Shown here piece after piece: positions 1 through 9,252 of a DNA stretch of 64,000 nucleotides (within the stretch, counting starts at the first letter, position 1; the number at the start of each line of letters is the position of its first letter). The position numbers and the translations under genes were made by a program. The DNA is from a virus, in IMG/VR virus record IMGVR_UViG_3300022934_003307, positions 1 to 64,000 of that record; one strand, 5' to 3'. The notes under the pieces are model-generated. The model was not told the DNA's origin. It did not search any database and was given only the letters and a program-made list of their open reading frames with translations.

Positions 1-713
1 CAGCTGGTGGTGGCGCACAATTATCTTATTCTAGCGCGTTTACTGTTACTGCAGGAGAAAATTTAACCTTAACTATTGGAGGCGGAGGTCAAGGAGGGAC
101 TCGATCAGCAAACCCTAATGCCGGTAATGCGACTAACATTAAACGAGGTGCTACCGTTTTATTACAAGCTAATGGAGGAGGCGCCGGATTGACCAATGTT
201 ACTTCGGGCTCTGGAGGAACAGGTGGAAATGGAGGTACTGGAACAGAATATACTGGTGGAGGAAATGGTGGCAGTGGCGGAAGTGCAAGAAATAATGGTG
301 GAGGCGCTGGAGGCGGAGGAGCTGGAGGTTACAGCGGAAATGGTGGTAATGAATTGGGGACTGGTGTAGGTGGTGGAGGAGCCGGTGGACAAGCAAATAA
401 TGGAACTGCATCACGAAATGCTCAACAAAGTGGAGGTGGTACAGGATTATACGGCGAAGGAACTAGTGGGAGCGGAAGTTCAGAACTAACAAAAAATGGT
501 TCTGTGCTAGGTCCTAGTAGTGGAGTTGGTTCACAAACTATAGCAACTGCTTCTGGTTATTCAACATTTGGAGTGGCTGGTACATTTGGTGGAGGAGGTG
601 GAGCTATAGAAGACGATACTGCTTCATATGGTCATTCAGGCGGAAGTGGTGGAATTAGAATCATTTGGGGCGGAGGTAGATCATACCCTTCAACAAATAC
701 AGCAGATGCATAG
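1..713 (+). CDS. glycine-rich adhesin / tail-fibre-like protein, 5'-truncated
   Basis: The reading frame is open from the first base of the window (codons start at base 3) to the TAG at 711-713, so only the C-terminal part of the protein is present. It is dominated by Gly-Gly-Gly and Gly-Ala-Gly clusters with Ser, Thr and Asn, and it ends in a Gly/Ser-rich segment followed by 'GIRIIWGGGRSYPS'. This resembles the polyglycine sandwich domains of phage tail-fibre tips and adhesins such as the T-even gp38 class. A host-recognition or tail-tip role is inferred from composition only, and the N-terminal domain that would settle the family lies outside the window. Confidence 0.6.
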   Translation, partial: AGGGAQLSYSSAFTVTAGENLTLTIGGGGQGGTRSANPNAGNATNIKRGATVLLQANGGGAGLTNVTSGSGGTGGNGGTGTEYTGGGNGGSGGSARNNGGGAGGGGAGGYSGNGGNELGTGVGGGGAGGQANNGTASRNAQQSGGGTGLYGEGTSGSGSSELTKNGSVLGPSSGVGSQTIATASGYSTFGVAGTFGGGGGAIEDDTASYGHSGGSGGIRIIWGGGRSYPSTNTADA

Positions 714-722
714 GAATAACAA

Positions 723-866
723 ATGGCAGAAATAATTTGTACAAAGTGTAATCATCCTTGTCATTGCAAAGATGACGAAAATGAAGTTTGGTGTACTGAT
801 GGTGTTTTACAAGAAGATGGACACCATGAAGTTTGTAATTGTAAAGACTGTACACACGAAGATTAA
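723..866 (+). CDS. cysteine-rich miniprotein, probable metal binder
   Basis: This is a 47-residue protein with AGGA six bases before the ATG. Eight cysteines (6, 9, 13, 15, 24, 38, 40, 43) and several histidines are arranged as CxxC, CxC, CxC and CxxC, which suggests one or two zinc sites. The gene sits between the glycine-rich protein and the large glycosyltransferase. Its TAA overlaps a 14-base AT-rich motif also found after two other stop codons (see 11745-11756). The family is not recognised. It could also be a chance frame, but its acidic, cysteine-patterned composition and ribosome binding site argue for a real gene. Confidence 0.6.
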   Translation: MAEIICTKCNHPCHCKDDENEVWCTDGVLQEDGHHEVCNCKDCTHED

Positions 867-877
867 TATATAACTAT

Positions 878-3800
878 ATGATGAAAATTGCTATTATTGA
901 CCTTTTAGGTCTGACTTATGATGGAACTACATTAGAAAAACGTGGGTTAGGCGGATCTGAATCAGCTGTAATTCTTATGTCAAAAGAATTGGCGGCTTTA
1001 GGATTTAGTGTGACCGTTTACAACAATTGTATTGATTCTGAAGCGCAGCCAGGAATTTATAATGATGTAAAATTTATTGATCATAGCCAGTTTACAAAAC
1101 CCACTCAACCTCTTCCATTTGATGTAGAATATGATATAATAATATCATCTAGATCAGTTTATCCTTTCTTTTCAAATAACAAATATGGAGAGCTTTGCAG
1201 TAAAGCAAAATATAAAGTCGTGTGGATGCACGATACATTTTGTGAAGGTGATGAACATATAGAATCTATGCTCAATCAAGGAATAATTGATGAGCTATTT
1301 ACTTTATCAGATTTTCATACAAATTATATTTTAAACTGCGAGCATGGTGTTAAAAGAAATTTTGAAGTTTTAAAAAATAAAATTTTTCAGACTCGAAACG
1401 GTGCAGTAAAATATATTGATGAAGTAGACTTAAGCCAAAAAGATAAAAGTCATTTTGTCTATAATGCTTCAGTAACAAAGGGGCTTAATCCTTTACTACA
1501 AGATATTTGGCCAGAAGTAAAACGCCAAATTCCAAGTGCGCATCTCACTGTTATTGGTGGATTTTATAGATTTAGAGAAGGCGCTGAGCCTGATGCACAA
1601 GAAAAAGATCATCGTAAATATGTAGAAACATATCCAAAAGAATTAGATGTAACTTTTACTGGTGTTATACCACAAAAAGAGATAGCAGAAATATTATCTA
1701 ATGCGGGGTTTATGTTGTATCCAACTGAATTTCCAGAAACATTTGGTATTTCAGCATTAGAATCTTTATTATATAAAACTCCTCTTATTACTTCTCGTTT
1801 TGGTGCTCTTGAAGAAACAGCACTCGATCTGGCATGCTATAAACAAAACTATGCCAACTGCCCCAATGGTTTATTTCCTAGAATTGACAGAAATGAGCAA
1901 GCTAAATCATTTATTGATATGACAATACAAGCATATCACAACGATTATTTGTTACAACAAAAACAAAATTATTGCGATGTTATTGATGACATTTATGGAT
2001 GGGATACAGTTGCCTTACAATGGCAACAACATTTTTATCGTAAATTAAAAAAATATTTGCCCGTAAATCAATACAGAAAAGTATCATATATTAATGATAA
2101 AGTAAAAAGAATTTATGGAAGAAGATTTGAAAATCCCATAGAAAGATCTGAATATAGAACTACGCACCCAGAAAAAAGAATTGTAATAATTTCACCATTT
2201 CGAAATGCCGATGATTATATTGTTGATCATTGTTTATCAGTTGACCAACAAGATTATGATAATTATTTGCATATTGTTATTGATGATAATTCAGATAATG
2301 AAATTGAATTACCTTCTAATTCTAAAAGAATGATTATAAGAAATGATGAGAGATGCGGATGTATAGCTAATCAATTAAATTATATGCAACATGCAACAGA
2401 AGATGATATTATCATTCTTTTAGATGGTGATGATTTTTTAATTAATAATCCAACAATTTTTAAATACTATAATCAACTTTATCATGAAGGAATTGAATTT
2501 ACATATGGTTCTATGTGGAGTTTAGCCGATAATATTCCTCTTATTGCTCAAGACTATCCAAACAAAGTAAAGAAAGATAAATCTTATAGAAAGCATTTAT
2601 TTAATTGGAAAATTCCATATACTCACTTGCGAACCTTCCTTGGAAAATATGCTTATAAATTAAATCCTAGTAATTATAAAATTCCTGGTAAAGGTTTTAT
2701 GAAGAGTGGGGCTGATAATCCATTATTTTATGAATTAATAGAAATGGTGGCACCAGAAAAAATTAAAGCAGTAAAAGAAATTATGGTTCTTTATAATGAC
2801 ATTAATCCATTAAATGATTATAAAGTAAATCCTATTGAACAAAATCAAAACGCATATTCGTCATATAAATCTAAGGATGAAAATAAAATGAAACAAATTC
2901 TAATTGCAATTCCTACAAATGCAGGTATTGAACCTGAAACATTTAAATCGATTTATAATCTTGAAATGCCAGAAGGTGTAAAGACTCATTTTGAATTTTT
3001 CTATGGGTATCAAGTTGATCAAATTAGAAATTTAATTGCTGAATGGGGTAAAAATTATGACTATACATTTTGGGTTGACAGCGATATAATTTTACCAAAA
3101 GATGCTTTAATTAAATTATATGAATCAGATAAAGATATCATTTCTGGTGTGTATATGCAAAGAAAACACGATAAACAAATTTTAGAACTTTATAATGAAG
3201 GTGGAAACATTCCGCACAATGAATTAGAACATGGTTTAATGGAAGTAAAAGGATGTGGCTTTGGTTGTGTTCTAATAAAAGGCCATGTGCTTAATGAAAT
3301 GGAATATCCGCATTTTAAATATAAGTCTGCTTTGAATCATGATCATACATATTCTGAAGATGTTTATTTTTGTGATAGAGCAAGAGAAAAAGGATTTAAA
3401 ATTTGGGCAGACACAACTTTAATTTGTGAACATAAAGGTCATCATCTTTTTGTACCACAAATATCATATAAAGTTAATACTGTGTCGAAAGAAGTGAATC
3501 AGCATTTAATTGAAAGATCAAAGGAAGATGTAATGCTTCCATTTGTTAAAACATATTTAAATGATATGAAAATTAGATGGGATTTTCAACCTAAAGTAGT
3601 TTATGATATTGGTGCAAGTTGTTTACACTGGACAAACACGGCAAAACAAATTTGGCATGATACAAAGTTTATTGCCTTTGATGCTCTTGAAGAATATAAA
3701 GATGTATATGATTATTATGGTGTTGATTATGCTATCGCTTTATTAAGTAAAGAAAAAGAAATACGAACTTTCCATACAAATATAGAACATCCTGCTGGTG

Positions 3801-4150
3801 GAAGCATGTATATTGAAAAAGATCATAAACAATTATATCATGATCATCGACAAATGGGAGCAATGTCATTAGATGAATTAGTAAAACTAAATGATTTTCC
3901 TATGCCAGATATGATTAAAATAGATGTACAAGGTGCAGAAAAAGAAGTTTTACAAGGAGCGATAGAAACATTAAAAAGTGTTAAACATTTGATTATAGAA
4001 GTACAATCAGAAGAGTACAACGAAGGCGCTCCATTAAAAGAAGAAACGTTTGATTATCTTGATGAAATTGGTTTTAGATTCGTAGAAGAAATTGTTAATT
4101 ATGGCCCTGATGCAGATTATCATTTTATAAGAAAGAATTTATATAAATAG
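878..4150 (+). CDS. multi-domain glycosyltransferase with C-terminal FkbM-type methyltransferase
   Basis: This is a 1090-residue protein of four apparent modules. Residues 1-400 look like a GT-B (GT4-like) glycosyltransferase, with a GGSE loop near 28 and 'EFPETFGISALES' near 283. Residues 430-650 look like a GT-A (GT2-like) domain with an 'LDGDD' motif near 514. Residues 670-890 look like a second GT-A-like domain with 'WVDSDI' near 735. Residues 905-1085 match FkbM-family methyltransferases ('YDIGAS', 'IKIDVQGAE'). Related fused enzymes occur in marine T4-like phages near structural genes. The acceptor is unknown; virion glycoproteins or host surface glycans are possible. Two ATGs (878 and 881) are equivalent starts, and no good ribosome binding site is visible. 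Confidence 0.75.
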   Translation: MMKIAIIDLLGLTYDGTTLEKRGLGGSESAVILMSKELAALGFSVTVYNNCIDSEAQPGIYNDVKFIDHSQFTKPTQPLPFDVEYDIIISSRSVYPFFSNNKYGELCSKAKYKVVWMHDTFCEGDEHIESMLNQGIIDELFTLSDFHTNYILNCEHGVKRNFEVLKNKIFQTRNGAVKYIDEVDLSQKDKSHFVYNASVTKGLNPLLQDIWPEVKRQIPSAHLTVIGGFYRFREGAEPDAQEKDHRKYVETYPKELDVTFTGVIPQKEIAEILSNAGFMLYPTEFPETFGISALESLLYKTPLITSRFGALEETALDLACYKQNYANCPNGLFPRIDRNEQAKSFIDMTIQAYHNDYLLQQKQNYCDVIDDIYGWDTVALQWQQHFYRKLKKYLPVNQYRKVSYINDKVKRIYGRRFENPIERSEYRTTHPEKRIVIISPFRNADDYIVDHCLSVDQQDYDNYLHIVIDDNSDNEIELPSNSKRMIIRNDERCGCIANQLNYMQHATEDDIIILLDGDDFLINNPTIFKYYNQLYHEGIEFTYGSMWSLADNIPLIAQDYPNKVKKDKSYRKHLFNWKIPYTHLRTFLGKYAYKLNPSNYKIPGKGFMKSGADNPLFYELIEMVAPEKIKAVKEIMVLYNDINPLNDYKVNPIEQNQNAYSSYKSKDENKMKQILIAIPTNAGIEPETFKSIYNLEMPEGVKTHFEFFYGYQVDQIRNLIAEWGKNYDYTFWVDSDIILPKDALIKLYESDKDIISGVYMQRKHDKQILELYNEGGNIPHNELEHGLMEVKGCGFGCVLIKGHVLNEMEYPHFKYKSALNHDHTYSEDVYFCDRAREKGFKIWADTTLICEHKGHHLFVPQISYKVNTVSKEVNQHLIERSKEDVMLPFVKTYLNDMKIRWDFQPKVVYDIGASCLHWTNTAKQIWHDTKFIAFDALEEYKDVYDYYGVDYAIALLSKEKEIRTFHTNIEHPAGGSMYIEKDHKQLYHDHRQMGAMSLDELVKLNDFPMPDMIKIDVQGAEKEVLQGAIETLKSVKHLIIEVQSEEYNEGAPLKEETFDYLDEIGFRFVEEIVNYGPDADYHFIRKNLYK
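4142..4149 (+). promoter_or_regulatory. T4-late-type promoter box (TATAAATA)
   Basis: A perfect TATAAATA lies in the last codons of the glycosyltransferase, 31 bases before the gene 13 ATG. T4 late promoters consist of this octamer recognised by gp55, and a gp55 homologue is encoded at 20104-20697. It probably drives the neck and terminase genes. Confidence 0.6.
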
Positions 4151-4180
4151 TCATAGATTAATCAAAATGTGGAGATCTCT

Positions 4181-4936
4181 ATGGCTAATCCAACAACAAG
4201 AGAAGAACTCATAGAATATTGTAAAAGACGATTGGGTGATCCAGTTATTGAGATCAACGTCGATGATGATCAAGTAGAAGATCGTGTTGACGAAGCGTTA
4301 CAATACTATCAAGAGTTTCATTCTGATGCTACAGTAAAAACATATTTGAAACATCAAGTTACTTCAGCAGATGTTTCAAATGGTTATATTCCTATATCAT
4401 CAGATATTATTTACGTATCAAGATTATTTCCAATATCAAGTTCATTTAGTTATTCTCACAATTTTTTTGATATTAAATACCAAATGATGTTAAATGATAT
4501 TGCAGATTTACAGAATTTTGCTGGAGATCTTGCTTATTATGAACAAATGCAACAATACCTTTCTATATTAGATATGACTTTAAATGGTACACCACAAGTA
4601 ACATTTCAAAGACATGCAAATAGACTCCATATACATGGTGATTTTACAGATGAAGATATTAAAGTTGATGATTATGTAGTTGCTGAAGTTTTTCAAATTG
4701 TAGATCCAAATACACATACTTCTGTATATAATGATATGTGGTTAAAAGAATATACTACTGCCCTTATTAAAGAACAGTGGGGTCAAAATCTAATTAAGTT
4801 TGAAGGAATGCAGTTACCAGGCGGCGTAACTTTAAATGGTAGACAATTATATGAAGATGCTAAAACTGAAATTGAACAATTAAGAGAGAAAATTAGATTA
4901 GAACAAGAACTACCAGCAGATTTTTTTGTAGGTTAA
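4181..4936 (+). CDS. 13: neck protein, T4 gp13-like head completion
   Basis: This 251-residue protein matches the gp13 family of T4-like phages ('TTREELIEYCKRRLGDPVIE' at the N-terminus). It completes the DNA-filled head and forms the neck to which the tail docks. The ATG at 4181 is preferred over the GTG at 4169 because GGAG at 4171 then sits at proper spacing. Gene 14 follows after one base, and the gene order 13-14-15-16-17 supports the call. Confidence 0.9.
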   Translation: MANPTTREELIEYCKRRLGDPVIEINVDDDQVEDRVDEALQYYQEFHSDATVKTYLKHQVTSADVSNGYIPISSDIIYVSRLFPISSSFSYSHNFFDIKYQMMLNDIADLQNFAGDLAYYEQMQQYLSILDMTLNGTPQVTFQRHANRLHIHGDFTDEDIKVDDYVVAEVFQIVDPNTHTSVYNDMWLKEYTTALIKEQWGQNLIKFEGMQLPGGVTLNGRQLYEDAKTEIEQLREKIRLEQELPADFFVG

Positions 4937-4937
4937 T

Positions 4938-5819
4938 ATGCGCAATTTTTATTTCTCAGACAAAGTAAGATCAGAACAAAATCTCTATGAAGATATAATT
5001 ATAGAGTCATTAAAAATGTATGGGCAAGATGTATATTACTTACCCAGAGATACTGTCGGCGAAATTAAAGAATTGGGTGATGAAGTTCCAGCAAGATTTA
5101 ATTCTTCCCATAAAATAGAAATGTATATTGAAAATACTGAAGGATTTGATGGTGAAGGAGATTTGTTTACAAGATTTGGAGTTGAAATACGTGATGAAGC
5201 AACGTTTGTTGTTTCTAGGCGTAGATGGACACAACAAGTAAAACAATTTGATAGTGAAGTAACGGCCATAAGACCATTGGAAGGCGATTTAATTTATATT
5301 CCAATGACGAAAAAATTATTTGAAATAACACACGTTGAGCATGAACAACCATTTTATCAATTAAGCAATTTACCTGTTTATAAATTAAGAGCTCACTTAT
5401 ATGATTATAATGATGAAGATCTTGATACAGGTATTGATGAGATAGATAGTATTGAAAGAGATTATGCTTATACAACCAATATAACAGTTGATGCTGTTAA
5501 TAGATCAATTGTTTTTGCAATAGGTGATACTATTAGACAAAATACTTCTACAGGAATTCAAATAGACGGTGAAATAGCATCATGGAATAGTGTAACTGGA
5601 ATATTATCATTAATCCATGTATCAACAAGTGATGGAAAATATCACCAATATACTCCTGGTGAAGCGATATATCAAGAAGAAAGTTTAACATTTAATATTA
5701 CTTCAGTTGGAGAAGATATTAAACAAACTGCAACTGAGCAAAATGATTTATTTAGTACAGATAATTTAAGTTTCTTAGATTTTAGTGAAGACAACCCATT
5801 TGGAGATCCTGATGACTGA
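4938..5819 (+). CDS. 14: neck protein, T4 gp14-like head completion
   Basis: This 293-residue protein belongs to the gp14 family, with the N-terminal signature 'FYFSDKVRSEQNLYEDIIIE' and a conserved 'SRRRWTQQV' near residue 95. With gp13 it makes the head-tail connector at the portal vertex. It starts one base after the gene 13 stop and overlaps the next gene by 8 bases, so the genes are translationally coupled. Confidence 0.9.
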   Translation: MRNFYFSDKVRSEQNLYEDIIIESLKMYGQDVYYLPRDTVGEIKELGDEVPARFNSSHKIEMYIENTEGFDGEGDLFTRFGVEIRDEATFVVSRRRWTQQVKQFDSEVTAIRPLEGDLIYIPMTKKLFEITHVEHEQPFYQLSNLPVYKLRAHLYDYNDEDLDTGIDEIDSIERDYAYTTNITVDAVNRSIVFAIGDTIRQNTSTGIQIDGEIASWNSVTGILSLIHVSTSDGKYHQYTPGEAIYQEESLTFNITSVGEDIKQTATEQNDLFSTDNLSFLDFSEDNPFGDPDD

Positions 5820-6075
5820 TGATATTTTTGATTTTGGATTTACAGCTGTTGATGAAGAAGAATTACAAGCTGTACAAAAAACACAACAAGTAGCCGAAGA
5901 TGCTAAACAAGCATCTGCGAGCTATCAAGATAAATTAGATAGATTATACAATGCTATTGTTCCTCTTTTGAACAATCTAAAAAAGAATCCAGAGAAAGAG
6001 TATATTCTTTGGCCTGATAGATTAGCAAAAGTGGAAGCGTTTGAAACACATCTACAAAAAATATATAAAGGTTAA
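5812..6075 (+). CDS. small conserved protein between neck genes 14 and 15
   Basis: This is an 87-residue acidic, helical protein starting MTDDIFDFGF. The ATG at 5812 has GGAG ten bases upstream. An in-frame ATG at 5785 lies deep inside gene 14 and is unlikely. Residues 20-60 have heptad-like character (coiled coil). Small proteins of this type sit at the same place in marine T4-like phages; I know no assigned function. Its position implies a minor morphogenesis role. Confidence 0.7.
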   Translation: MTDDIFDFGFTAVDEEELQAVQKTQQVAEDAKQASASYQDKLDRLYNAIVPLLNNLKKNPEKEYILWPDRLAKVEAFETHLQKIYKG

Positions 6076-6077
6076 TC

Positions 6078-6866
6078 ATGTTTGGACAACATTTTTATCA
6101 CGAAAAAATCCGTAAATGTGTATCAATATTTGGTTCACTATTTAATAATATTTATGTTGTCCGTAAGTCAGGAGGAGGAACTAGTTCAAGCCAAATAAAA
6201 GTTCCTTTATCTTATGCACCAAAAAATAAGTATTTAGAAAGAATTAGAGAAGTACCAGATTTAGTTAATGATTCAAAAGTAGCTATAAAGCTTCCTCGTA
6301 TGTCATTTGAGATAGTTACATTTGCTTATGATAATGCCAGACAATTAACTAAAATAAGTAATTTTAATACAGTTGGTACTTCTGCACAAAATAGAAATCA
6401 ATTTTATTCGCCCGTTCCTTATAGTATAAATTTTCAATTAAATATTTATGCTAAAAATCAAGATGATGCTTTACAAATAGTTGAACAAATATTGCCAACA
6501 TTTAATCCTCAATATACTTTAACTATAAAACCATTTATTGACACGTATTCATCATTTAAAGAAGATATTCCGGTTATTATTCAAGGTTTATCATTTTCAG
6601 ATGATTTTGATGGACCTCAAGAATCTAGAAGAACAATTGTATATACATTAGATTTTGAAATGAAGGTCAATTTCTATGGACCAATTGCACCTAAAAGTGT
6701 TATTAGACAAGCCGATGCAAAAATATTTGATATTAATGCTGGATATAGGGATAGCGATAATTATGTAGAAACATTAAGAGTGGTGCCAGATCCAATTACT
6801 ACAATTGGTTTAGCTGATAGCGATTTTGGTTTTACCACAATTTATTTGGATAGTAATGATGTATGA
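6078..6866 (+). CDS. 15: tail sheath stabilizer and completion protein, gp15-like
   Basis: This 262-residue protein has the N-terminal signature of the gp15 family ('FGQHFYHEKIRKCVSIFGSL'). In T4, gp15 forms the hexameric ring that caps the contracted tail sheath and connects it to the neck. It lies in canonical order between genes 14 and 16, although a nuclease gene intervenes before gene 16. The stop overlaps the start of that nuclease gene. Confidence 0.9.
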   Translation: MFGQHFYHEKIRKCVSIFGSLFNNIYVVRKSGGGTSSSQIKVPLSYAPKNKYLERIREVPDLVNDSKVAIKLPRMSFEIVTFAYDNARQLTKISNFNTVGTSAQNRNQFYSPVPYSINFQLNIYAKNQDDALQIVEQILPTFNPQYTLTIKPFIDTYSSFKEDIPVIIQGLSFSDDFDGPQESRRTIVYTLDFEMKVNFYGPIAPKSVIRQADAKIFDINAGYRDSDNYVETLRVVPDPITTIGLADSDFGFTTIYLDSNDV

Positions 6867-7275
6867 ATATAGATGTAAACTTAGAAAAGTAATTGATGGT
6901 GATACAGTAGATGTTGATATTGATTTAGGATTTGGTGTATGGCTAAAAGATGAAAGAGTAAGATTGTCGGGAATTGATACTCCTGAATCAAGAACAAGTG
7001 ATAAAGTAGAAAAGAAATATGGATTAGCAGCGAAACATTATGTTGAAAGATTTACTGATGACGAATGGCTAATTCTTAAAACGAAAGAGTATGATGCTAA
7101 AGGTAAATTCGGTCGAATACTTGGAGAAATTTGGAGAACAAGCAGTTTTGCAGATAAATCTTTAAATGATTACCTTATTGAGAAACATCATGCGGTGTAT
7201 TATTATGGTCAAGCGAAACATATGGTGGAGGCCGAACATCTCAAAAATAGAGAGTTGGTAAGATTAGATGAATAA
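6856..7275 (+). CDS. staphylococcal-nuclease-like (thermonuclease) protein
   Basis: This is a 139-residue SNase-fold protein. It shows 'VIDGDTVDVDIDLGFG' and 'RLSGIDTPESR', the metal-binding Asp and catalytic Arg region of the family, and 'GKFGRILGEI' containing the second catalytic Arg. It hydrolyses DNA or RNA phosphodiesters in the known family. There is no signal peptide, so it acts in the cytoplasm. Two adjacent ATGs (6856, 6859) are possible, and the gene overlaps gene 15 by 11 bases and the small terminase gene by 8. SNase genes near the terminase are seen in other marine T4-like phages. Confidence 0.85.
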   Translation: MMYEYRCKLRKVIDGDTVDVDIDLGFGVWLKDERVRLSGIDTPESRTSDKVEKKYGLAAKHYVERFTDDEWLILKTKEYDAKGKFGRILGEIWRTSSFADKSLNDYLIEKHHAVYYYGQAKHMVEAEHLKNRELVRLDE

Positions 7276-7621
7276 GAAAATAAATGATGATTACGATTAT
7301 TCTCGTGAAACATACTATGAGCTTTTGGAAAAAGGTAAACAATCTTTAGATCTTATGATTGAAGTTGCTAGAGAATCTGAACATCCAAGAGCATTTGAAG
7401 TTTTATCTAATATGGTAAAAAATCTAGCTGATGTTAATGATAAATTGATGGATTTAAATAAGAAAAATAAAGAAATAACAAAAGAAGAACAAGAAAAAGT
7501 TAAACAAATAACTAATAATAATGTATTTTTGGGATCTACTGCTGAACTTCAAAAATTATTACAAAATGAAAGAAAAATTATAGATGCTGAACCCGCACGA
7601 AAGTTACCTAGGGAATCCTAA
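7268..7621 (+). CDS. 16: terminase small subunit, gp16-like
   Basis: This 117-residue, mostly helical protein has a central coiled coil (about residues 45-85). Its sequence and position match gp16 of T4-like phages. It recognises concatemeric DNA and stimulates the gp17 packaging motor. The last 38 bases overlap the gp17 gene in another frame. Confidence 0.85.
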   Translation: MNKKINDDYDYSRETYYELLEKGKQSLDLMIEVARESEHPRAFEVLSNMVKNLADVNDKLMDLNKKNKEITKEEQEKVKQITNNNVFLGSTAELQKLLQNERKIIDAEPARKLPRES

Positions 7622-9179
7622 TGTAAAACGCGATGGCGTTGTTCAGGACTGGAGCGAAGAGCAAGTTAAAGAATATGCTCGCTGTATGAACGATCCAGTT
7701 TATTTTGCACAAGAGTATTGTAAAGTTATTTCGCTTGATAAAGGATTAGTTCCATTTAAACTATATCCTTATCAGCAACAAATGTTTAAACAATTTCAGG
7801 AGAATAGGTTTAATGTCGTTCTCGCATGTCGTCAATCTGGTAAATCAATATCTGCCTGCGCGTACCTCTTATGGTTTGCATTATTCAATAGTGAAAAAAC
7901 TGTTGCAATTTTGGCCAATAAGGGAGCCGTTGCTAGAGAAATGTTATCACGCGTTACTCTTATGCTTGAAAATATTCCTTTCTTTTTACAACCTGGATCA
8001 AAGGCGGTTAATAAAGGTAGTCTTGAGTTTAGTAATAATTCAAGGATTCTTGCTGCTGCTACTTCTGGCTCTTCTATCAGGGGTCTTTCTGTTAACCTTC
8101 TTTACTTAGATGAATTTGCATTTGTGGAGAGAGCCAATGAATTCTACACCTCGACATACCCAGTTGTCTCCTCAGGAGAAGATACGAAAATTATCGTCAC
8201 GTCGACTGCGAATGGTATTGGCAATACATTTTATAAGATATGGGAGGGAGCGACACAAGGAGTTAACGAATTTACTCCGTTCAGAGTTGATTGGTGGGAC
8301 GTTCCAGGAAGAGATGACGCCTGGAAAGAACAAACTATCAATAATACATCGCAGTTACAATTCGATCAAGAATTTGGCAATACATTTTTTGGAACGGGTG
8401 ATACGCTCATTAACGCAGAAACGTTAATGAGTCTTAGGGCTAGAAACCCAAGAAGAACGATGGAAGGTGGAAAATTATTAATATACGAAGAACCAATTAA
8501 AAAACATGAATATATTATGACGGTTGACGTATCGAAGGGAAGAGGACAGGATTATTCTACGTTTAATTTACTCGATATTAGCACTCGCCCATTTCAACAG
8601 GTGGCTGTGTATCGCAATAACACTATATCTCCTTTACTCTTCCCTAATATTATATATAAGTACGCAAATTCTTATAATAAAGCATATGTAGTTATTGAAT
8701 CAAATGATCAAGGTTCTCTTGTAACAAATGGCCTTTATCATGATTTAGAGTATGAAAATATGCATGTTGAATCAGCTGTAAAGGCTAATGCATTAGGCAT
8801 AGAAATTACAAGAAAAACAAAAAGATTGGGATGTTCAGCAATCAAAGATTTGCTAGAAACTAAAAAATTAGAAGTAGTGGATGAACAAACTATTTTAGAA
8901 ATATCTACATTTGAAGCCAGAGGTCAATCATTTGAAGCTGCTAATGGTAATCATGATGATTTAATGATGAATTTAGTTTTATTTGGCTATTTTGTTTCTG
9001 GTAATTATTTTCAAGATATGACAGATATTAATTTAAAACAATTATTATTTGATCAAAGAATGAAAGAAATTGAAGAAGATGTGGTTCCATTTGGGTTTGT
9101 AGATGATGGTTCAGAATATATTCAAGTAATAGAACAGCCTGATAATGATTGGGCTATAGAATATGACCCTAATTTTTAA
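7584..9179 (+). CDS. 17: terminase large subunit, gp17-like packaging ATPase/nuclease
   Basis: This 531-residue protein has both terminase domains. The ATPase domain has Walker A 'CRQSGKS' near residue 82 and Walker B 'LLYLDEFAF' near 175. The RNase H-like nuclease domain has 'TVDVSKGRGQDYS' near 314, 'ESNDQG' near 372 and 'HDD' near 456 as acidic ligands. It cuts and translocates the genome into proheads through the portal. The ATG at 7584 lies inside gene 16, and no strong ribosome binding site is seen, so coupling is likely. Confidence 0.95.
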   Translation: MLNPHESYLGNPNVKRDGVVQDWSEEQVKEYARCMNDPVYFAQEYCKVISLDKGLVPFKLYPYQQQMFKQFQENRFNVVLACRQSGKSISACAYLLWFALFNSEKTVAILANKGAVAREMLSRVTLMLENIPFFLQPGSKAVNKGSLEFSNNSRILAAATSGSSIRGLSVNLLYLDEFAFVERANEFYTSTYPVVSSGEDTKIIVTSTANGIGNTFYKIWEGATQGVNEFTPFRVDWWDVPGRDDAWKEQTINNTSQLQFDQEFGNTFFGTGDTLINAETLMSLRARNPRRTMEGGKLLIYEEPIKKHEYIMTVDVSKGRGQDYSTFNLLDISTRPFQQVAVYRNNTISPLLFPNIIYKYANSYNKAYVVIESNDQGSLVTNGLYHDLEYENMHVESAVKANALGIEITRKTKRLGCSAIKDLLETKKLEVVDEQTILEISTFEARGQSFEAANGNHDDLMMNLVLFGYFVSGNYFQDMTDINLKQLLFDQRMKEIEEDVVPFGFVDDGSEYIQVIEQPDNDWAIEYDPNF

Positions 9180-9183
9180 AACA

Positions 9184-9191
9184 TATAAATA
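9184..9191 (+). promoter_or_regulatory. T4-late-type promoter box (TATAAATA)
   Basis: TATAAATA lies just after the gp17 stop and 61 bases before the sheath gene. It is the expected position for a strong late promoter serving the sheath and tube genes. The intervening leader carries GAGAGGAAA as ribosome binding site. Confidence 0.65.
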
Positions 9192-9252
9192 AAGTTAATT
9201 GAAGATAACCGTATTATGTTAGCATATAATTTATAACCGAGAGGAAAAATCA

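Noticed and set aside
162-414. Long minus-strand open frames opposite the glycine-rich gene
   Set aside because: They are complementary readings of GGT/GGA repeats and give Ser- or His-rich low-complexity products with no start context.
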